A stretch of 64,000 bases of DNA from Paraburkholderia guartelaensis (GCF_004353905.1 NZ_SMOD01000001.1:372001-436000), one strand, 5' to 3'. Shown: positions 1 to 9,534, counted from the first letter of the stretch. The notes: generated from the letters alone by a model not told the origin. Numbers and translations are program-made.

Positions 1-1709
1 TCGGGCGCGAAGAGGTCGTATTCGGCGTATTTGCGCGCGAATTGCGGATGCTCGTCCTGATAGCGCGCGACGCAGCGCGCCACTGTGTCCCAGAACACGT
101 CTTCCGTGCAGCACTCGTGCTCGACGAGTACCTGATTCATGTAGCGGAAAAAGCCGTCGAACACGTCGATGAAGATCGCGAGCAGCTTGACGCGCTCGGG
201 CACGTCCACGGCGAGGCGCTTGACGTTTTCCGGAAGCTGCGCGTCCTTGTTGAGGATGGCGGATTCTTCCGCGATGTCCTTCATGATCGCGCGTACAGGC
301 ACATGATTTTCGAGCACGAGAATGAGATTCTCGCCGTGCGGCATGAACACGAGATCGTGTGCGTAGAAGCAATGGACGAGGGGCGCCAGATACGCCTCCA
401 TGTAGCGCTCGAGCCAGGCTTGTGCCGCGAGCCCAGAAGCCTCGATCAGCGCGGGCAGCAGCGCCTCGCCATGGCGGTCCGTGTGCAGCAGCGCAGCCAT
501 GGTCATGAGCCGCTGGCCGTCTCCCGCGAGGCTGAGCGGATTCTCGCGCCAGAGCGCCGAAAACATCTTCTTGTACGGGCTATCCACCTGGACGGCCGCT
601 TCGTAATAGCGATTGCGAAAGCCGATGGACGCGACTTCGCGCAGTATGGTGAACCCTTTGCCTTCCAGATACGGGTCGCTCGCCACGAGGCCTTTGATGA
701 AGTCGTTGATGGCAGGGGTGCCGGACATGTAGTACGGCGAGAGTCCGCGCATGAAGCCCATGTTGAGAATCGAGAGCGACGTTTTTACATAGCGTTTCGA
801 ACGGTCCGAGAGATTGAAGAACGTGCGGATCGACTGCTGGGCCTGATAACGGTCCTCGCCGAAACCGAGGCAAATGATGCGGTTGGTCGCGACATAGCTC
901 GCAAACGCGATCGAGAGTTTGTTGAACCACTGCCACGGGTGCGCCGGCATCAGTCGATAGTCGGCAAAGTCCACGCCGCGCGCTTCGACCATCGAGCGAA
1001 AGCACGCGATGGTCTCCGCGCCCAGTTCTTCTTCCATGAACTGCTCGTAGTCGAGGTCGGCTGAGCTGTGGAACGCGGCGTTCTCCTTGTGCACGGCGAG
1101 CCAGACGATCTGGAGCGGCGAGCCCGCCTCGGGTGCGAACGCGCGATAGTCGCCCGCGTCGAAGCCGAGCCTGCCGTTGTTGGCGACGAAGCCCGGATGG
1201 CCCTCGCTCATCGCGGTTTCGAACGCCTGGAAATCGGCGTCGAGGAGCTCGGCCGTATCCGGGCCATCTTTCACGGCCTTGTAGGCCGCGCCATACAGCG
1301 TGCTGCTGATTTCATCGAGGTAAATGGGCAGCATTTCCTCCTTGATGCCAAGCCGCGCTTTCACGTCGAGAATGAAGGCGAGCGCGTCGAGCGGTTGCGG
1401 CGCGCCGTCTTGCGAGCACACGATGGTCTCGGGGCGAATGCTCCAGTGGCGCAGCGCGAGCAGGCGTGCGTCGAACGTGTAGACGCGGGTGCCGTCGTCG
1501 GATTCGAGCGCATAGCGCGCGTAGTGGTCACCCGGCGCATCGCCCACGCGCTGCGGCTCGACGATCAGCTCGTGTGCGTACTCGGCAATGGCCTTGCGCA
1601 CCAGCATGCGGTTCGCGCGCTGCCACACCCCGGGTGTGAGGTGGGCGGTTGCCTCGTGGGGCGTGAGGAGAACATGTTGCATGGAAGGCTGCGTTGCGAC
1701 GTGATTCAT
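1..1709 (-). CDS. alcC: IucA/IucC-family NRPS-independent siderophore synthetase (AlcC-like), C-terminus outside the window
   Basis: The minus-strand frame runs open from an ATG at 1709 to the window edge, about 569 codons, so only a short C-terminal piece is missing if the family length of roughly 600 residues holds. An AAGGA ribosome binding site lies before the ATG. The translation has IucA/IucC features: HPGFVANNGRLGF near residue 160 (the HP-K/R-x-G-type nucleotide-binding region), LMPAHPWQW near 240, and MPHGENLILVLENHVP near 460. Such enzymes use ATP to condense N-hydroxylated, acylated diamines, here probably into a dihydroxamate of the alcaligin/putrebactin/bisucaberin type. It is the last visible gene of the operon that starts at 4928. 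Exact product is not predictable from sequence alone. Confidence 0.9.
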   Translation of the reverse strand, partial: MNHVATQPSMQHVLLTPHEATAHLTPGVWQRANRMLVRKAIAEYAHELIVEPQRVGDAPGDHYARYALESDDGTRVYTFDARLLALRHWSIRPETIVCSQDGAPQPLDALAFILDVKARLGIKEEMLPIYLDEISSTLYGAAYKAVKDGPDTAELLDADFQAFETAMSEGHPGFVANNGRLGFDAGDYRAFAPEAGSPLQIVWLAVHKENAAFHSSADLDYEQFMEEELGAETIACFRSMVEARGVDFADYRLMPAHPWQWFNKLSIAFASYVATNRIICLGFGEDRYQAQQSIRTFFNLSDRSKRYVKTSLSILNMGFMRGLSPYYMSGTPAINDFIKGLVASDPYLEGKGFTILREVASIGFRNRYYEAAVQVDSPYKKMFSALWRENPLSLAGDGQRLMTMAALLHTDRHGEALLPALIEASGLAAQAWLERYMEAYLAPLVHCFYAHDLVFMPHGENLILVLENHVPVRAIMKDIAEESAILNKDAQLPENVKRLAVDVPERVKLLAIFIDVFDGFFRYMNQVLVEHECCTEDVFWDTVARCVARYQDEHPQFARKYAEYDLFAP

Positions 1710-1739
1710 GTTGCGATGTCCTTATGGAATTTAGTGATC

Positions 1740-2330
1740 CTACGTAATGGCAGCGTAAAAATCGGCTCGTGTGCAGAACGCAAGCGAGGCGGTTTTCTCG
1801 CGAAACCCGACGTCTTTCGTATACACGAAGCCCATCGCGCGATTCAGGGCGTGTATGCGTGCGTTACGCGCATCCGGCTCGACGACCACACGTTGTGCGC
1901 CAAGGCGCTCGAACAGGAACGCCATGAGCGATTCGAACACGTGGCGCGTATAGCCGGAAGTGCGCCTGGTAGCGGGCCCGACGAACAGGTGCATGCCGAG
2001 ATCGCCTGCGCACACGTCGTAGTGCTCGCCGATCTCTTCGTGAGCCGGGTCGTAGCTTTCGAACAGGAAGGCGGGTACGTCGTCCTGCAACCCGAGCCAG
2101 GCTCGCGCATGCCCCGAGTCCTCGATCGCCTGGTAAAACGCGGCCACGTCCGCCACGCTCTTGTCGCGCATGTTCCAGAACGCGGCGCGTTCTTCGATGA
2201 ACCAGCGGTGCAGCGTGGGCGCGTCGTGTTGCGCGTCGAGCGGGCGGATGAGAAAGGCCTCGGGCCTGGCCATGCGTGCACCCGGGACATGACGCAGCGC
2301 GATTTCGTCGGCAGCGATTTCAGTTCGCAC
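1740..2330 (-). CDS. alcB: GNAT-type siderophore N-acyltransferase (AlcB/RhbD-like)
   Basis: About 196 residues from a GTG at 2330 that overlaps the end of the MFS gene. An AGGAG site 9 nt upstream supports this start over the ATG at 2273, which has no good site. The protein carries the AlcB/IucB/RhbD-type acetyltransferase pattern: HRWFIEERAAFW near the N-terminus, GDLGMHLFVGPA in the middle, a GYTRHVFESLMAFLF helix, and VVVEPDARNARIHALNRAMGF, the usual acyl-CoA-binding end of the fold. It would transfer an acyl group (succinyl or acetyl) from CoA to an N-hydroxy-diamine made by the 3540-4928 hydroxylase, supplying the NIS synthetase downstream. Acyl donor specificity is not visible. Confidence 0.85.
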   Translation of the reverse strand: MRTEIAADEIALRHVPGARMARPEAFLIRPLDAQHDAPTLHRWFIEERAAFWNMRDKSVADVAAFYQAIEDSGHARAWLGLQDDVPAFLFESYDPAHEEIGEHYDVCAGDLGMHLFVGPATRRTSGYTRHVFESLMAFLFERLGAQRVVVEPDARNARIHALNRAMGFVYTKDVGFREKTASLAFCTRADFYAAIT

Positions 2331-3543
2331 GGGCGGTGACTCCTGTTTCGGCAATCGGATTGGAAAGGGCCGCGTCCTGGGCGCGCGGCCGGGCGAGCAG
2401 CCAGACGCTTGCGAGCGCCGTGAAAACGAGGCCCACGGACGCCACGAAGAACGGCGCACGCAAGCCTGCTTCGTCGACAATGGCGCCGGCCGCGAACGAG
2501 GCCAGCAGCACGCCAAGGTTCTGGAAGAAGTTGATGACGCTGTAATCGGCGGCATACGAGGCGGGCGTGCTCAGTGCGAACATCGTCACGTCGAGCTTCA
2601 CGACGATCTGGAACAGCGCCCAGCCGAACATCACGCGTCCCACGACGATCCATAGCGGCGCCTCCACGCCCTGCAGCAGCATGCCGGCGGTACATAGCAG
2701 CAGGTTCGCGAGCATGTGGTCGGGCACGCGCTTGCCCTGGGTGGCGAGCCGCTTGTTCAGGCGCAGCGCGACGAGCGCGACCATGCCGGGAATGGCGAAC
2801 ACGAGCCCCGGAACCAGTTCGCCGGGCGCATGGGTGACTGCTTGCCAATACGACGCCATGAACGGGCGGATGAGATACACGCTGAAGTCGAACGCAAGCA
2901 TGAGCAGTGCGAGGCGCAGGATCGGCATGCGCGCACGCAGCCCCGGCTTGACTTGTGCTTCATCGACAGAGTCCGCAAACCGGCAGCGCCGCGAAATGCC
3001 ATGCGTGCGGATCAGTGCGAGGCAGATCGCCATCTGCACGAAGTCGCCGGCGGCCATCGCGAAGATGCAGTGATGCGCGTCCCAGACCTGCATGACGAAA
3101 CCGCCCGCCACCGCGCCCGCAATCGCGCCGAAGTGCACCACCACTGAAAGCACGCCGATGGTATGCGCATGCGATTCTTTGGCTTCGAGCCGCATCATGT
3201 ACGGGTACATGAGCAGATAGCTGCTTTTGCACATGAACATCGCGAGCGAGAGCACCCAGAAGAGCGGCACCGTTGCCGCAAAATAGCTCGCGACCGAAAG
3301 CACGCCCGCGGCGCACTGCGTATAGACGAGCAGATGCATGGCGTCGAGGCGCTTCGCAATGCGCGCCCAGAGCGGAAGCGTGAGCATGACGACAATGGAG
3401 ATGAACGCCACGTAAGCGCCCGCATGCACAGGGCTCGTCACGCCATAGCGAGCCGCGAAGAATTGCGGGTAGAACGGAATCAGGATCGCATCGCTGATAA
3501 CGGCGAAGGTCGTCATCAGGATGATCGTGCTGCGCAGCTTCAT
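2320..3543 (-). CDS. MFS transporter, probable siderophore exporter (AlcS-like)
   Basis: 407 residues with about 12 hydrophobic segments and the major facilitator pattern, including the basic loop LPLWARIAKRLDAMHLL between TM2 and TM3. The ATG at 3543 overlaps the stop codon of the hydroxylase gene (ATGA) and has a GGAGG site just upstream; its own 3' end overlaps the acyltransferase start, so translation is coupled along the operon. In Bordetella an MFS exporter (AlcS) accompanies alcABC and exports alcaligin, which makes export of the siderophore the likely role here. Its position between the alcA-like and alcB-like genes differs from the Bordetella order as I know it. Confidence 0.8.
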   Translation of the reverse strand: MKLRSTIILMTTFAVISDAILIPFYPQFFAARYGVTSPVHAGAYVAFISIVVMLTLPLWARIAKRLDAMHLLVYTQCAAGVLSVASYFAATVPLFWVLSLAMFMCKSSYLLMYPYMMRLEAKESHAHTIGVLSVVVHFGAIAGAVAGGFVMQVWDAHHCIFAMAAGDFVQMAICLALIRTHGISRRCRFADSVDEAQVKPGLRARMPILRLALLMLAFDFSVYLIRPFMASYWQAVTHAPGELVPGLVFAIPGMVALVALRLNKRLATQGKRVPDHMLANLLLCTAGMLLQGVEAPLWIVVGRVMFGWALFQIVVKLDVTMFALSTPASYAADYSVINFFQNLGVLLASFAAGAIVDEAGLRAPFFVASVGLVFTALASVWLLARPRAQDAALSNPIAETGVTARAN

Positions 3544-4928
3544 TGCGCCTCCAGCGGCGTCTTGACGAACGCTTCCGTGTCGGGCACCGAGAAGTCCTGC
3601 AGCGCGATGCGCCGCTCGATCTTGTAGTGCTCCACGCCGGTCAGCTCGCGCAGAATGCAGGAGTTGCGATAGCAGCTCATGCCGAGGTCGGGGTTGGTCA
3701 GGCCGTGGCTATAGAGCCCCGCGTTCTGCACGAAGATCTCGCGCCCGCTCACGTCGATCGCATAGTTGCGCGAGAGCCGGTAGCGCCCCTTGTCGTCCCA
3801 GCGGATGCGAGCGCGAACGCCGTCGATGAAGCCGGGCACGTTCTGCCCATAGCCGGTCGCGAAGATCGCGCCGTCCGTGACGTGCGTGTATTGCACGCCT
3901 TCGTCGCGTTGCACGAAACGCAGGTGAAAGCGGTCTTCGATGCGGTCGTGATGACAGGCGCTCAGCTCGGAATTGGTGATGAGACGCGCACGGTTGCTGC
4001 CGCGGCTGCGGCGGTCGTCCAGCAGGTCGTAAATCTGGTTGATGAGCGAGGCGTTCACGCCTTTGTAGAGACTGTCCTGCTTGGCGATGATGTTTTCGCG
4101 CACGCCATCCGGCAGGTTGTAGAAGTAGTCGATATAGTCGGGCGAGATCATTTCCAGCGTGAGCTTCGTGTTTTCCATCTGGAAGAAACGTGGCGAACGC
4201 GTGATCCACGTGAGCGTGTAGTCGTGCTCGTCGCTTTCCTTGAGCAGGTCGTAGAAGATCTCGGCTGCGCTCTGGCCGCTGCCGATCACGGCAATCGAGC
4301 GCTTTTGCTGCAGCTCGGCTTTGCGCGCCACGTAATGCGCGCTATGGATGCAGTGCTCGTGCAGCTCGCCGCAGCACGGCGGCAATTGCGGCACGGAACC
4401 CACGCCGATCACAAGGCGCGCGGCGCGATGCATGAACGGCTGGCCGGTGCGCACGTGCCGCCCGCGCACCACGTAATGGCCTTGCTGCGCGTCGTATTCA
4501 ACGTGCTCCACGCTCGAGCCGAACGCGATGCTCGACAGTTGGCTGATAGCCCATTTGCAGTAGCGGTTGTATTCGGCGCGGCTCAGATAAAAGCGCTCGC
4601 GAATGTAATACGCATAGAGCTTGCCTTCCTGCTTGCAGTAGTTGAGGAAGCTGAACTTGCTTTTGGGATCCGCGAGGCTCACGAGATCGGCGAGAAACGG
4701 GTTTTGCAGCGTGGTGTCGTCGATCAGCATGCCTGGGTGCCAGTCGAAGTCCTCGTTGCGTTCGAGAAAGAGGCCGCGCAGATCGCGGATCGGATCGGCG
4801 AGGCAGGCGAGACTCAGATTGAACGGCCCGAGGCCGATCGCCACGAAGTCGAGCACGGGCGAGGGCGGACCTGGCTTGACATTAGTTGTACTCATGATTG
4901 AACTTTCACCTGTGGCGGAAAGGACCAT
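3540..4928 (-). CDS. alcA: Lysine/ornithine/diamine N-monooxygenase family hydroxylase (AlcA-like)
   Basis: 462 residues from ATG 4928; a second ATG at 4895 (MSTTNVKPG) would give 451. Both have possible ribosome sites, GAGG for the first and AGGTG for the second. Family motifs are clear: FAD-binding VAIGLGPFNLSLACLA near the N-terminus, DWHPGMLIDDTTLQ, the NADPH-binding VIGSGQSAAEIFYDLL near residue 215, and the C-terminal FATGYGQ. The enzyme hydroxylates the amino group of a diamine or amino acid using NADPH and oxygen, the first committed step of hydroxamate siderophore synthesis. It opens the four-gene operon. With no linked decarboxylase visible, putrescine versus cadaverine as substrate is open. 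Confidence 0.9.
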   Translation of the reverse strand: MVLSATGESSIMSTTNVKPGPPSPVLDFVAIGLGPFNLSLACLADPIRDLRGLFLERNEDFDWHPGMLIDDTTLQNPFLADLVSLADPKSKFSFLNYCKQEGKLYAYYIRERFYLSRAEYNRYCKWAISQLSSIAFGSSVEHVEYDAQQGHYVVRGRHVRTGQPFMHRAARLVIGVGSVPQLPPCCGELHEHCIHSAHYVARKAELQQKRSIAVIGSGQSAAEIFYDLLKESDEHDYTLTWITRSPRFFQMENTKLTLEMISPDYIDYFYNLPDGVRENIIAKQDSLYKGVNASLINQIYDLLDDRRSRGSNRARLITNSELSACHHDRIEDRFHLRFVQRDEGVQYTHVTDGAIFATGYGQNVPGFIDGVRARIRWDDKGRYRLSRNYAIDVSGREIFVQNAGLYSHGLTNPDLGMSCYRNSCILRELTGVEHYKIERRIALQDFSVPDTEAFVKTPLEAQ

Positions 4929-5018
4929 GTCGGGTTACCTCATCGAAGGGCGAAGACGGCGAGAAGGCTCACGAGACGCAACCGCGCAACCGTTTGCGCG
5001 GGTGTGTGGCGTTTCGAT

Positions 5019-5074
5019 GCGAATGAGAGTGATTCGCGTTTGATGATCATAGGAAAGACGCCGCCCAATGGCAA
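5019..5074 (-). promoter_or_regulatory. sigma70-like promoter with Fur-like palindrome for the siderophore operon
   Basis: Reading the minus strand, TTGCCA (5069-5074) and TATGAT (5046-5051) are separated by 17 bp, a good sigma70 promoter. The predicted start near 5038 abuts the palindrome GCGAAT-N7-ATTCGC at 5019-5037. This 19-bp element matches 12 of 19 positions of the classical Fur box GATAATGATAATCATTATC and has its dyad symmetry. Placement on the start site would suit iron-dependent repression. The hexamers and palindrome are seen directly; assignment to Fur is inference. Confidence 0.6.
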
Positions 5075-5392
5075 GAGCGAAACGCAGGGCGTTGAGGATG
5101 CCGAAATATCGTGCCTGCCCAATACGCATCAAGGCTGGTATGCGCGACCGGCGGCAAAGTCCTGCTGCGCCGGGGCGGGCGGGGGATTGGCTACTTTCGG
5201 GAAGCGGCGGGGGCGCGTTCGCGCCGCCCCATTTTTGGCGTCAAATCACCTGACAAAAACCCTGAACTTTGCAGGGGTTAGATGCGCGCAGCGAGAATTT
5301 CGGCTCTAATCGCGCGCGATTCGCGGGTGCGAGGCCACGGCTTGGGGGCATTCATCACGCGATGATCCCAAACGTGTCGCGCCTTTCCGCCT

Positions 5393-5860
5393 TCACTCAG
5401 CCTTGCGCGGCGGTGGGCTATGCCGCGCGAGAAATCGATCGAGCTGGCTAGCAAACGCCTTGCTGTCACGCGCGCTGAATGGCGCCGGACCGCCCGTTTC
5501 GATGCCTGCGTTGCGCAGTTGATCCATGACGTCGCGCATCGTCAGCCGTTCCTGAATGTTCTCGCGCGTGAACCAGTTGCCGCGCGGATCGAGCGCCTGC
5601 GCGTTCTTTTCGAGCACCGCGGCGGCAAGCGGTATGTCGGCGGTAATCACGAGGTCGCCCGCCTCGACGAGTTCGACAATGCGGGCGTCAGCCGCGTCGA
5701 ATCCCGCCGGCACCTGAATCGACTTGATGAACGGCGACGGCGGTGTGCGCAGATATTGGTTTGCCACCAGCGTCAGTTGGACTTCGGCACGCCGCGCGGC
5801 TCGAAACAACATGTCCTTGATGACGGCGGGGCAGGCGTCAGCGTCGACCAGCACTTGCAT
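5393..5860 (-). CDS. YaiI/YqxD (DUF188) family protein
   Basis: 155 residues from ATG 5860. It begins [16 protein letters not shown], the acidic signature of the YaiI/YqxD family, and contains [17 protein letters not shown] and the [14 protein letters not shown] block that are conserved in it. The fold resembles PIN/NYN-type nucleases and is presumed to act on nucleic acid, but no defined physiological role is known to me. It reads away from the siderophore operon and is divergent from the antiporter at 6059. Nothing ties it to the betaine genes; it looks like an ordinary housekeeping-type gene. Confidence 0.88.
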   Translation of the reverse strand: MQVLVDADACPAVIKDMLFRAARRAEVQLTLVANQYLRTPPSPFIKSIQVPAGFDAADARIVELVEAGDLVITADIPLAAAVLEKNAQALDPRGNWFTRENIQERLTMRDVMDQLRNAGIETGGPAPFSARDSKAFASQLDRFLARHSPPPRKAE

Positions 5861-6058
5861 GTAGGGATTCCCGGCACAGTAAAGCGCGATCATAACGCAA
5901 TGCCGGTGATGCTCCGCGCATTGCGCGACGTTTCCTGTCGTTTCCTGTCGCATTCCGAATGCACTGCGTTTTCCTTGCATTTGCCCGCATACCTGCCAAC
6001 ATTGATTTCGCAATGGAGCCGGATGCCCCCGACCAGACACTGCGAAGACGGAGCGGAT

Positions 6059-7522
6059 ATGAGCGACGCTACCCACGGGTTCGATGCCGCTGGGGAACAC
6101 AGGGATGCAAACGGGCTGCGGCTGGGCGCGCTGGTCGCCCTCGTCGTGGGCTCAATGATCGGCGGCGGTATCTTTTCGTTGCCGCAGAACATGGCCGCAT
6201 CCGCTGGCGTGGGCGCCGTTCTGATTGGCTGGGTGATTACGGCCTTCGGCATGCTGGCGCTTGCGCTCGTATTTCAGACACTCGCCAACCGCAAGCCGAA
6301 TCTCGATGGCGGCGTCTACGCATACGCCAAGGCCGGATTCGGCAATTACATGGGCTTCGCCTCGGCCTGGGGCTACTGGATCAGTGCGTGGCTCGGCAAC
6401 GTCGGATACTACGTGCTGCTATTCAGCACGCTCGGGTATTTCTTCCCCATCTTCGGCGAAGGCAATACGCTACCCGCCATTGCCTGCTCCTCGGCGCTGC
6501 TGTGGAGCGTGCATTTTCTGGTGCTGCGCGGCATAAAAGAAGCGAGTTTCATCAATCAGATCGCGACGATTGCGAAGATCGTTCCGCTCGTCCTTTTCAT
6601 TCTCATCTGCCTCCTCGCGTTTCGGCTGGATGTTTTCTCGGCCGATATCTGGGCGCGCTCGAATCCGGCGCTCGGTGGTGTGCTGGATCAGGTGCGGAAC
6701 ATGATGCTCGTCACGGTCTGGGTGTTCGTCGGCATAGAAGGGGCGACCGTTTTCTCGGCACGCGCCGCGGATCGCAAGAGCGTCGGCAAGGCCACGGTGA
6801 TCGGATTTTTCGTCGTGCTTCTCGTGCTGGTGCTCGTCAACGTGCTGGCGCTCGGCATCATGACGCAGCGTCAACTCGCGGGGCTGAAGAATCCCTCGAT
6901 GGCAGGCGTGCTCGAACACGTTATCGGACATTGGGGCGTGGTGCTGGTGAGCGTGGGACTCGCCATTTCGCTGGCGGGCGCGCTGCTTTCGTGGGTCATG
7001 CTGTGCGCGGAGATTTTGTTCTCGGCAGCGCGTGACCGCACGATGCCCGCCTTTCTGCGCAAGGAAAACGCGAGACAGGTGCCGGCCAACGCGCTGTGGC
7101 TGACCAACGGCATGGTGCAGATATTTCTGCTCATCACGCTGGTGTCGAAAGGCACGTACCTCTCGCTCATCTATCTCGCCACCTCGATGATTCTCGTACC
7201 TTACTTCTGGTCGGCGACTTATGCGCTACTGCTTGCCATTCGCGGCGAGACTTACGAGTTGTCGCAAAAGGAGCGCCGCAGGGATTTGATGATTGCTGCG
7301 GTTTCCGTGTTTTACGCGGTCTGGCTGCTTTATGCGGGCGGCGTGAAATACCTTCTCCTTTCGTCGCTGCTCTATGCGCCGAGCGTCGTCTTGTTCGCCA
7401 AGGCGCGGCGCGAGGCCGGGCAGAACGTGTTTACGCATTTGGAGAAAATCGTATTCGCAGCCGTGCTCGTTGCCGCAGTCGTGGCTGGCTTCAGTTTGTA
7501 TCGCGGTCTGCTGAGCCTTTGA
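6059..7522 (+). CDS. arcD: APC-superfamily basic amino acid antiporter (arginine/ornithine type, ArcD-like)
   Basis: 487 residues starting at ATG 6059, with GGAG close upstream; the longer upstream reading frame only shadows the divergent YaiI gene. The N-terminal [25 protein letters not shown] is the substrate-binding TM1 of APA-family antiporters, and about 12 to 13 hydrophobic segments follow. [17 protein letters not shown] and [15 protein letters not shown] are typical of the arginine/ornithine branch. It would exchange arginine for ornithine, or related diamines, across the inner membrane. No arginine deiminase genes accompany it here, so the exact substrates are uncertain. Supply of ornithine/putrescine for the nearby siderophore is possible but speculative. 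Confidence 0.85.
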   Translation: MSDATHGFDAAGEHRDANGLRLGALVALVVGSMIGGGIFSLPQNMAASAGVGAVLIGWVITAFGMLALALVFQTLANRKPNLDGGVYAYAKAGFGNYMGFASAWGYWISAWLGNVGYYVLLFSTLGYFFPIFGEGNTLPAIACSSALLWSVHFLVLRGIKEASFINQIATIAKIVPLVLFILICLLAFRLDVFSADIWARSNPALGGVLDQVRNMMLVTVWVFVGIEGATVFSARAADRKSVGKATVIGFFVVLLVLVLVNVLALGIMTQRQLAGLKNPSMAGVLEHVIGHWGVVLVSVGLAISLAGALLSWVMLCAEILFSAARDRTMPAFLRKENARQVPANALWLTNGMVQIFLLITLVSKGTYLSLIYLATSMILVPYFWSATYALLLAIRGETYELSQKERRRDLMIAAVSVFYAVWLLYAGGVKYLLLSSLLYAPSVVLFAKARREAGQNVFTHLEKIVFAAVLVAAVVAGFSLYRGLLSL

Positions 7523-7550
7523 ATGAGCGGCGGACAGTCGATGTGCGCTC

Positions 7551-8141
7551 TCATACCAGGAGGCACCATAGCGCGAGGAGCGGAGTGCTTCCCGAGCGCA
7601 TTGCGTGCATGCTGTTGGGCGTATTGTGCAGGCCGCCGCCGACAGCCGGATCGAACCAGTCTCCGTCGCGCTGGCGGAACTCCCCTGCGCTGAGCAGCAC
7701 ATAGGCTTCTTCAGGCGGATGTTGATGATCGGGGTATCGTGTATGAGGCGCGAGCAGCGAAAACCCTAGCTGCACGTCGTATCGGCTTTCCATGCCGCCG
7801 GGGCCGCAAATCATGCCGTTCACGTGCTTCTCGACATAGTCTTTGCTTCCGTTCGTCCCGGATGTTCGCCGCTGCCAGCCGATAGCGGGTTCGAGCGTTT
7901 TGATGGCGCGGGCCGCTTCGCCGAGACTGGTTGTGTCGTCAAGCAACGGCGTCAGCGCTGAATCGAGGAGGTCGCAGGCAGGGTAGCGTTCGCGGTTGCG
8001 CTTGCCGTCGTCGGACGGCTGTTCGAGACGCTCGAATACTTTCACGGCCATCTGGCGACCATCCTGCGGCAGCGCGGGTGCCTGAAACAGCGTTCGTGCA
8101 ACGCGAATGAAATGTTCGAGATTCTCATGTCGTTGATACAT
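7551..8141 (-). CDS. DMSP-lyase-family cupin (DddQ-like)
   Basis: 196 residues. The C-terminal half is a cupin with the metal-ligand pattern of the DMSP lyase family: TRYPDHQHPPEEAYVLLSAG, giving His-x-His with a downstream Glu and Tyr, then GDWFDPAVGGG and LHNTPNSMHAM with the last His. In DddQ-type enzymes these ligands hold a divalent metal that cleaves dimethylsulfoniopropionate to acrylate and dimethyl sulfide. The N-terminal helical half is also typical. Many terrestrial proteobacterial homologues carry only the family name, and activity is unproven. It lies 39 bp downstream of an EamA transporter gene and is probably co-transcribed from the promoter at 9317-9359. Confidence 0.75.
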   Translation of the reverse strand: MYQRHENLEHFIRVARTLFQAPALPQDGRQMAVKVFERLEQPSDDGKRNRERYPACDLLDSALTPLLDDTTSLGEAARAIKTLEPAIGWQRRTSGTNGSKDYVEKHVNGMICGPGGMESRYDVQLGFSLLAPHTRYPDHQHPPEEAYVLLSAGEFRQRDGDWFDPAVGGGLHNTPNSMHAMRSGSTPLLALWCLLV

Positions 8142-8180
8142 GGGGGCTCCGGTAATGACGTTGCGGCGCTATGCCCGTGA

Positions 8181-9110
8181 TCACTCAATAGTCATGGCGC
8201 TCTGAACAGGCGTGATATCGCTTTGAACGGTCCGCTGCCGCCCGAATTCGAGCATGGCGATGCTGCCGAGTATCAAAAGCATCGCCACGATTTCGAGCTG
8301 ACCCACGTGCTCTCCCGCCGCCCAGCCTATTAGAAGCGCAATCACAGGGGTGATATAAACCGCACCGGAAGCCGCGACGGCGCCTAACTCCTGCAACAGA
8401 AAGTAGTAAAGCAGGAATGATGAGCCCGTACCGAGCAAACCCAGGCCGATCACCACCCCGGCCGCTGCGCGCCCGTTCTGCAAAATCTGGCCGGTACCAT
8501 GGAGGTCGGTCAAGGCAAAGAGTATCAGCAATGCGAGGCCCATTTGCCAGGTCACGATCGCCAGCGGGGCGAGGTTGATCGGGGAGAGAAAGCGCCGGAC
8601 GTAGATATACGACAGTCCAAAAACGATCGCGCCCTCGATCGTCCACGCGACGCCCACGAGGCTGATCGGGTCGTCGCTACTCATCACGGACCACGGGCGC
8701 GCGATGAGCGTAATACCCGCCATGCCCAACGCAACGCCGCACACCATCAAGCGGTTCATTTTCTCATTGCGCAGAAACACCGCCGAAGCGATCGAGGTGA
8801 AGATGGCAGGCGACCCGCCGAGCACGCCGGCAATACCGCAAGGAAGCAGAGCGGTGCCTTTTGCCATGGCGAAGTAGCTGAAGGCTGTGGCGAGCGCCGC
8901 CATCATCGAGAAGTGATGCAGATAGCGGATCTGGCCGAGTCTCAATACGCCGTTGCGCCACGCGAGAACGGCGAGCGGTATGAAACCGAAGAGGACGCGC
9001 AAGAACGATATCTGACCTGGGCTGATGAATGGCGCCGCCCATTTCATGTAGATGAAATTCGATCCCCAGAAGAGTCCGAGGAGCAGGAAGGCGGTGTAGG
9101 TCCGTATCAC
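8181..9110 (-). CDS. EamA/DMT-family transporter
   Basis: 309 residues with ten predicted membrane helices in two EamA repeats: an N-terminal FLLLGLFWGSNFIYMKWAAP, and a second repeat from about residue 155 with GLSYIYVRRF. This is the standard ten-TM drug/metabolite transporter layout. Such proteins usually export small metabolites or amino acids; the substrate cannot be read from sequence. It is the first gene of a likely two-gene unit with the DMSP-lyase-like cupin. The shared promoter box at 9317-9359, about 205 bp upstream, places it with the Rieske demethylase genes. Confidence 0.85.
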   Translation of the reverse strand: MIRTYTAFLLLGLFWGSNFIYMKWAAPFISPGQISFLRVLFGFIPLAVLAWRNGVLRLGQIRYLHHFSMMAALATAFSYFAMAKGTALLPCGIAGVLGGSPAIFTSIASAVFLRNEKMNRLMVCGVALGMAGITLIARPWSVMSSDDPISLVGVAWTIEGAIVFGLSYIYVRRFLSPINLAPLAIVTWQMGLALLILFALTDLHGTGQILQNGRAAAGVVIGLGLLGTGSSFLLYYFLLQELGAVAASGAVYITPVIALLIGWAAGEHVGQLEIVAMLLILGSIAMLEFGRQRTVQSDITPVQSAMTIE

Positions 9111-9316
9111 GGTACGATCCAGGCAGGGTTGTCAGCCACGGGCAAATCGGCGCTGCCAGCATAGCGAGCGGCATCCGCGCAAGCGGTTGCTTCAATTGCG
9201 CTTATAGATAGCAGAAGCGGCGTTCGCCAGGTTTCTCTTTCTCATTCGATATGCCAGGTGATACATAGAGAATGCCGGGCCTCGTGAGTGCGGCCTGCGT
9301 GCACGGCTGTCCGCTG

Positions 9317-9359
9317 AGTATTGGATCGGCAAGAAGACGCGTCAATGTGCTTTATTTTC
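9317..9359 (-). promoter_or_regulatory. Conserved betaine-regulon promoter box, copy A
   Basis: On the minus strand the box GAAAATAAAGCACATTGACG (9340-9359) ends in the -35 hexamer TTGACG (9340-9345). A 17-bp spacer leads to AATACT (9317-9322) as -10. It differs from copies D and E at a single base. It points to the EamA gene starting at 9110 and the cupin gene after it. The remaining 9111-9534 sequence shows no gene. Confidence 0.65.
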
Positions 9360-9534
9360 ACGCTGACATTCCTTGAAGTCATTCGTGCTTCGTGACGCAT
9401 TCTGCGTTTGATTAAGGCGCGGTTATGAAAAGTGAAAGCGTGGCTTACGCTAGTGCGCGCAGCCCGGAATCGATGTACGTTCGCATGAGGACCGCAGCCT
9501 GGACGCGGTCGCGCATCGTGACGGGGGTGAGTGC

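Noticed and set aside
42..2339. Two long plus-strand open frames covering 42-1064 and 1068-2339
   Set aside because: The minus strand encodes the NIS synthetase and acyltransferase here, with conserved motifs and good ribosome sites. The plus frames are compositional shadows.
3543..4901. Open reading frame of 452 codons on the plus strand
   Set aside because: It is antisense to the N-hydroxylase gene. The plus translation is alanine/valine/arginine-rich and has no recognisable motif.
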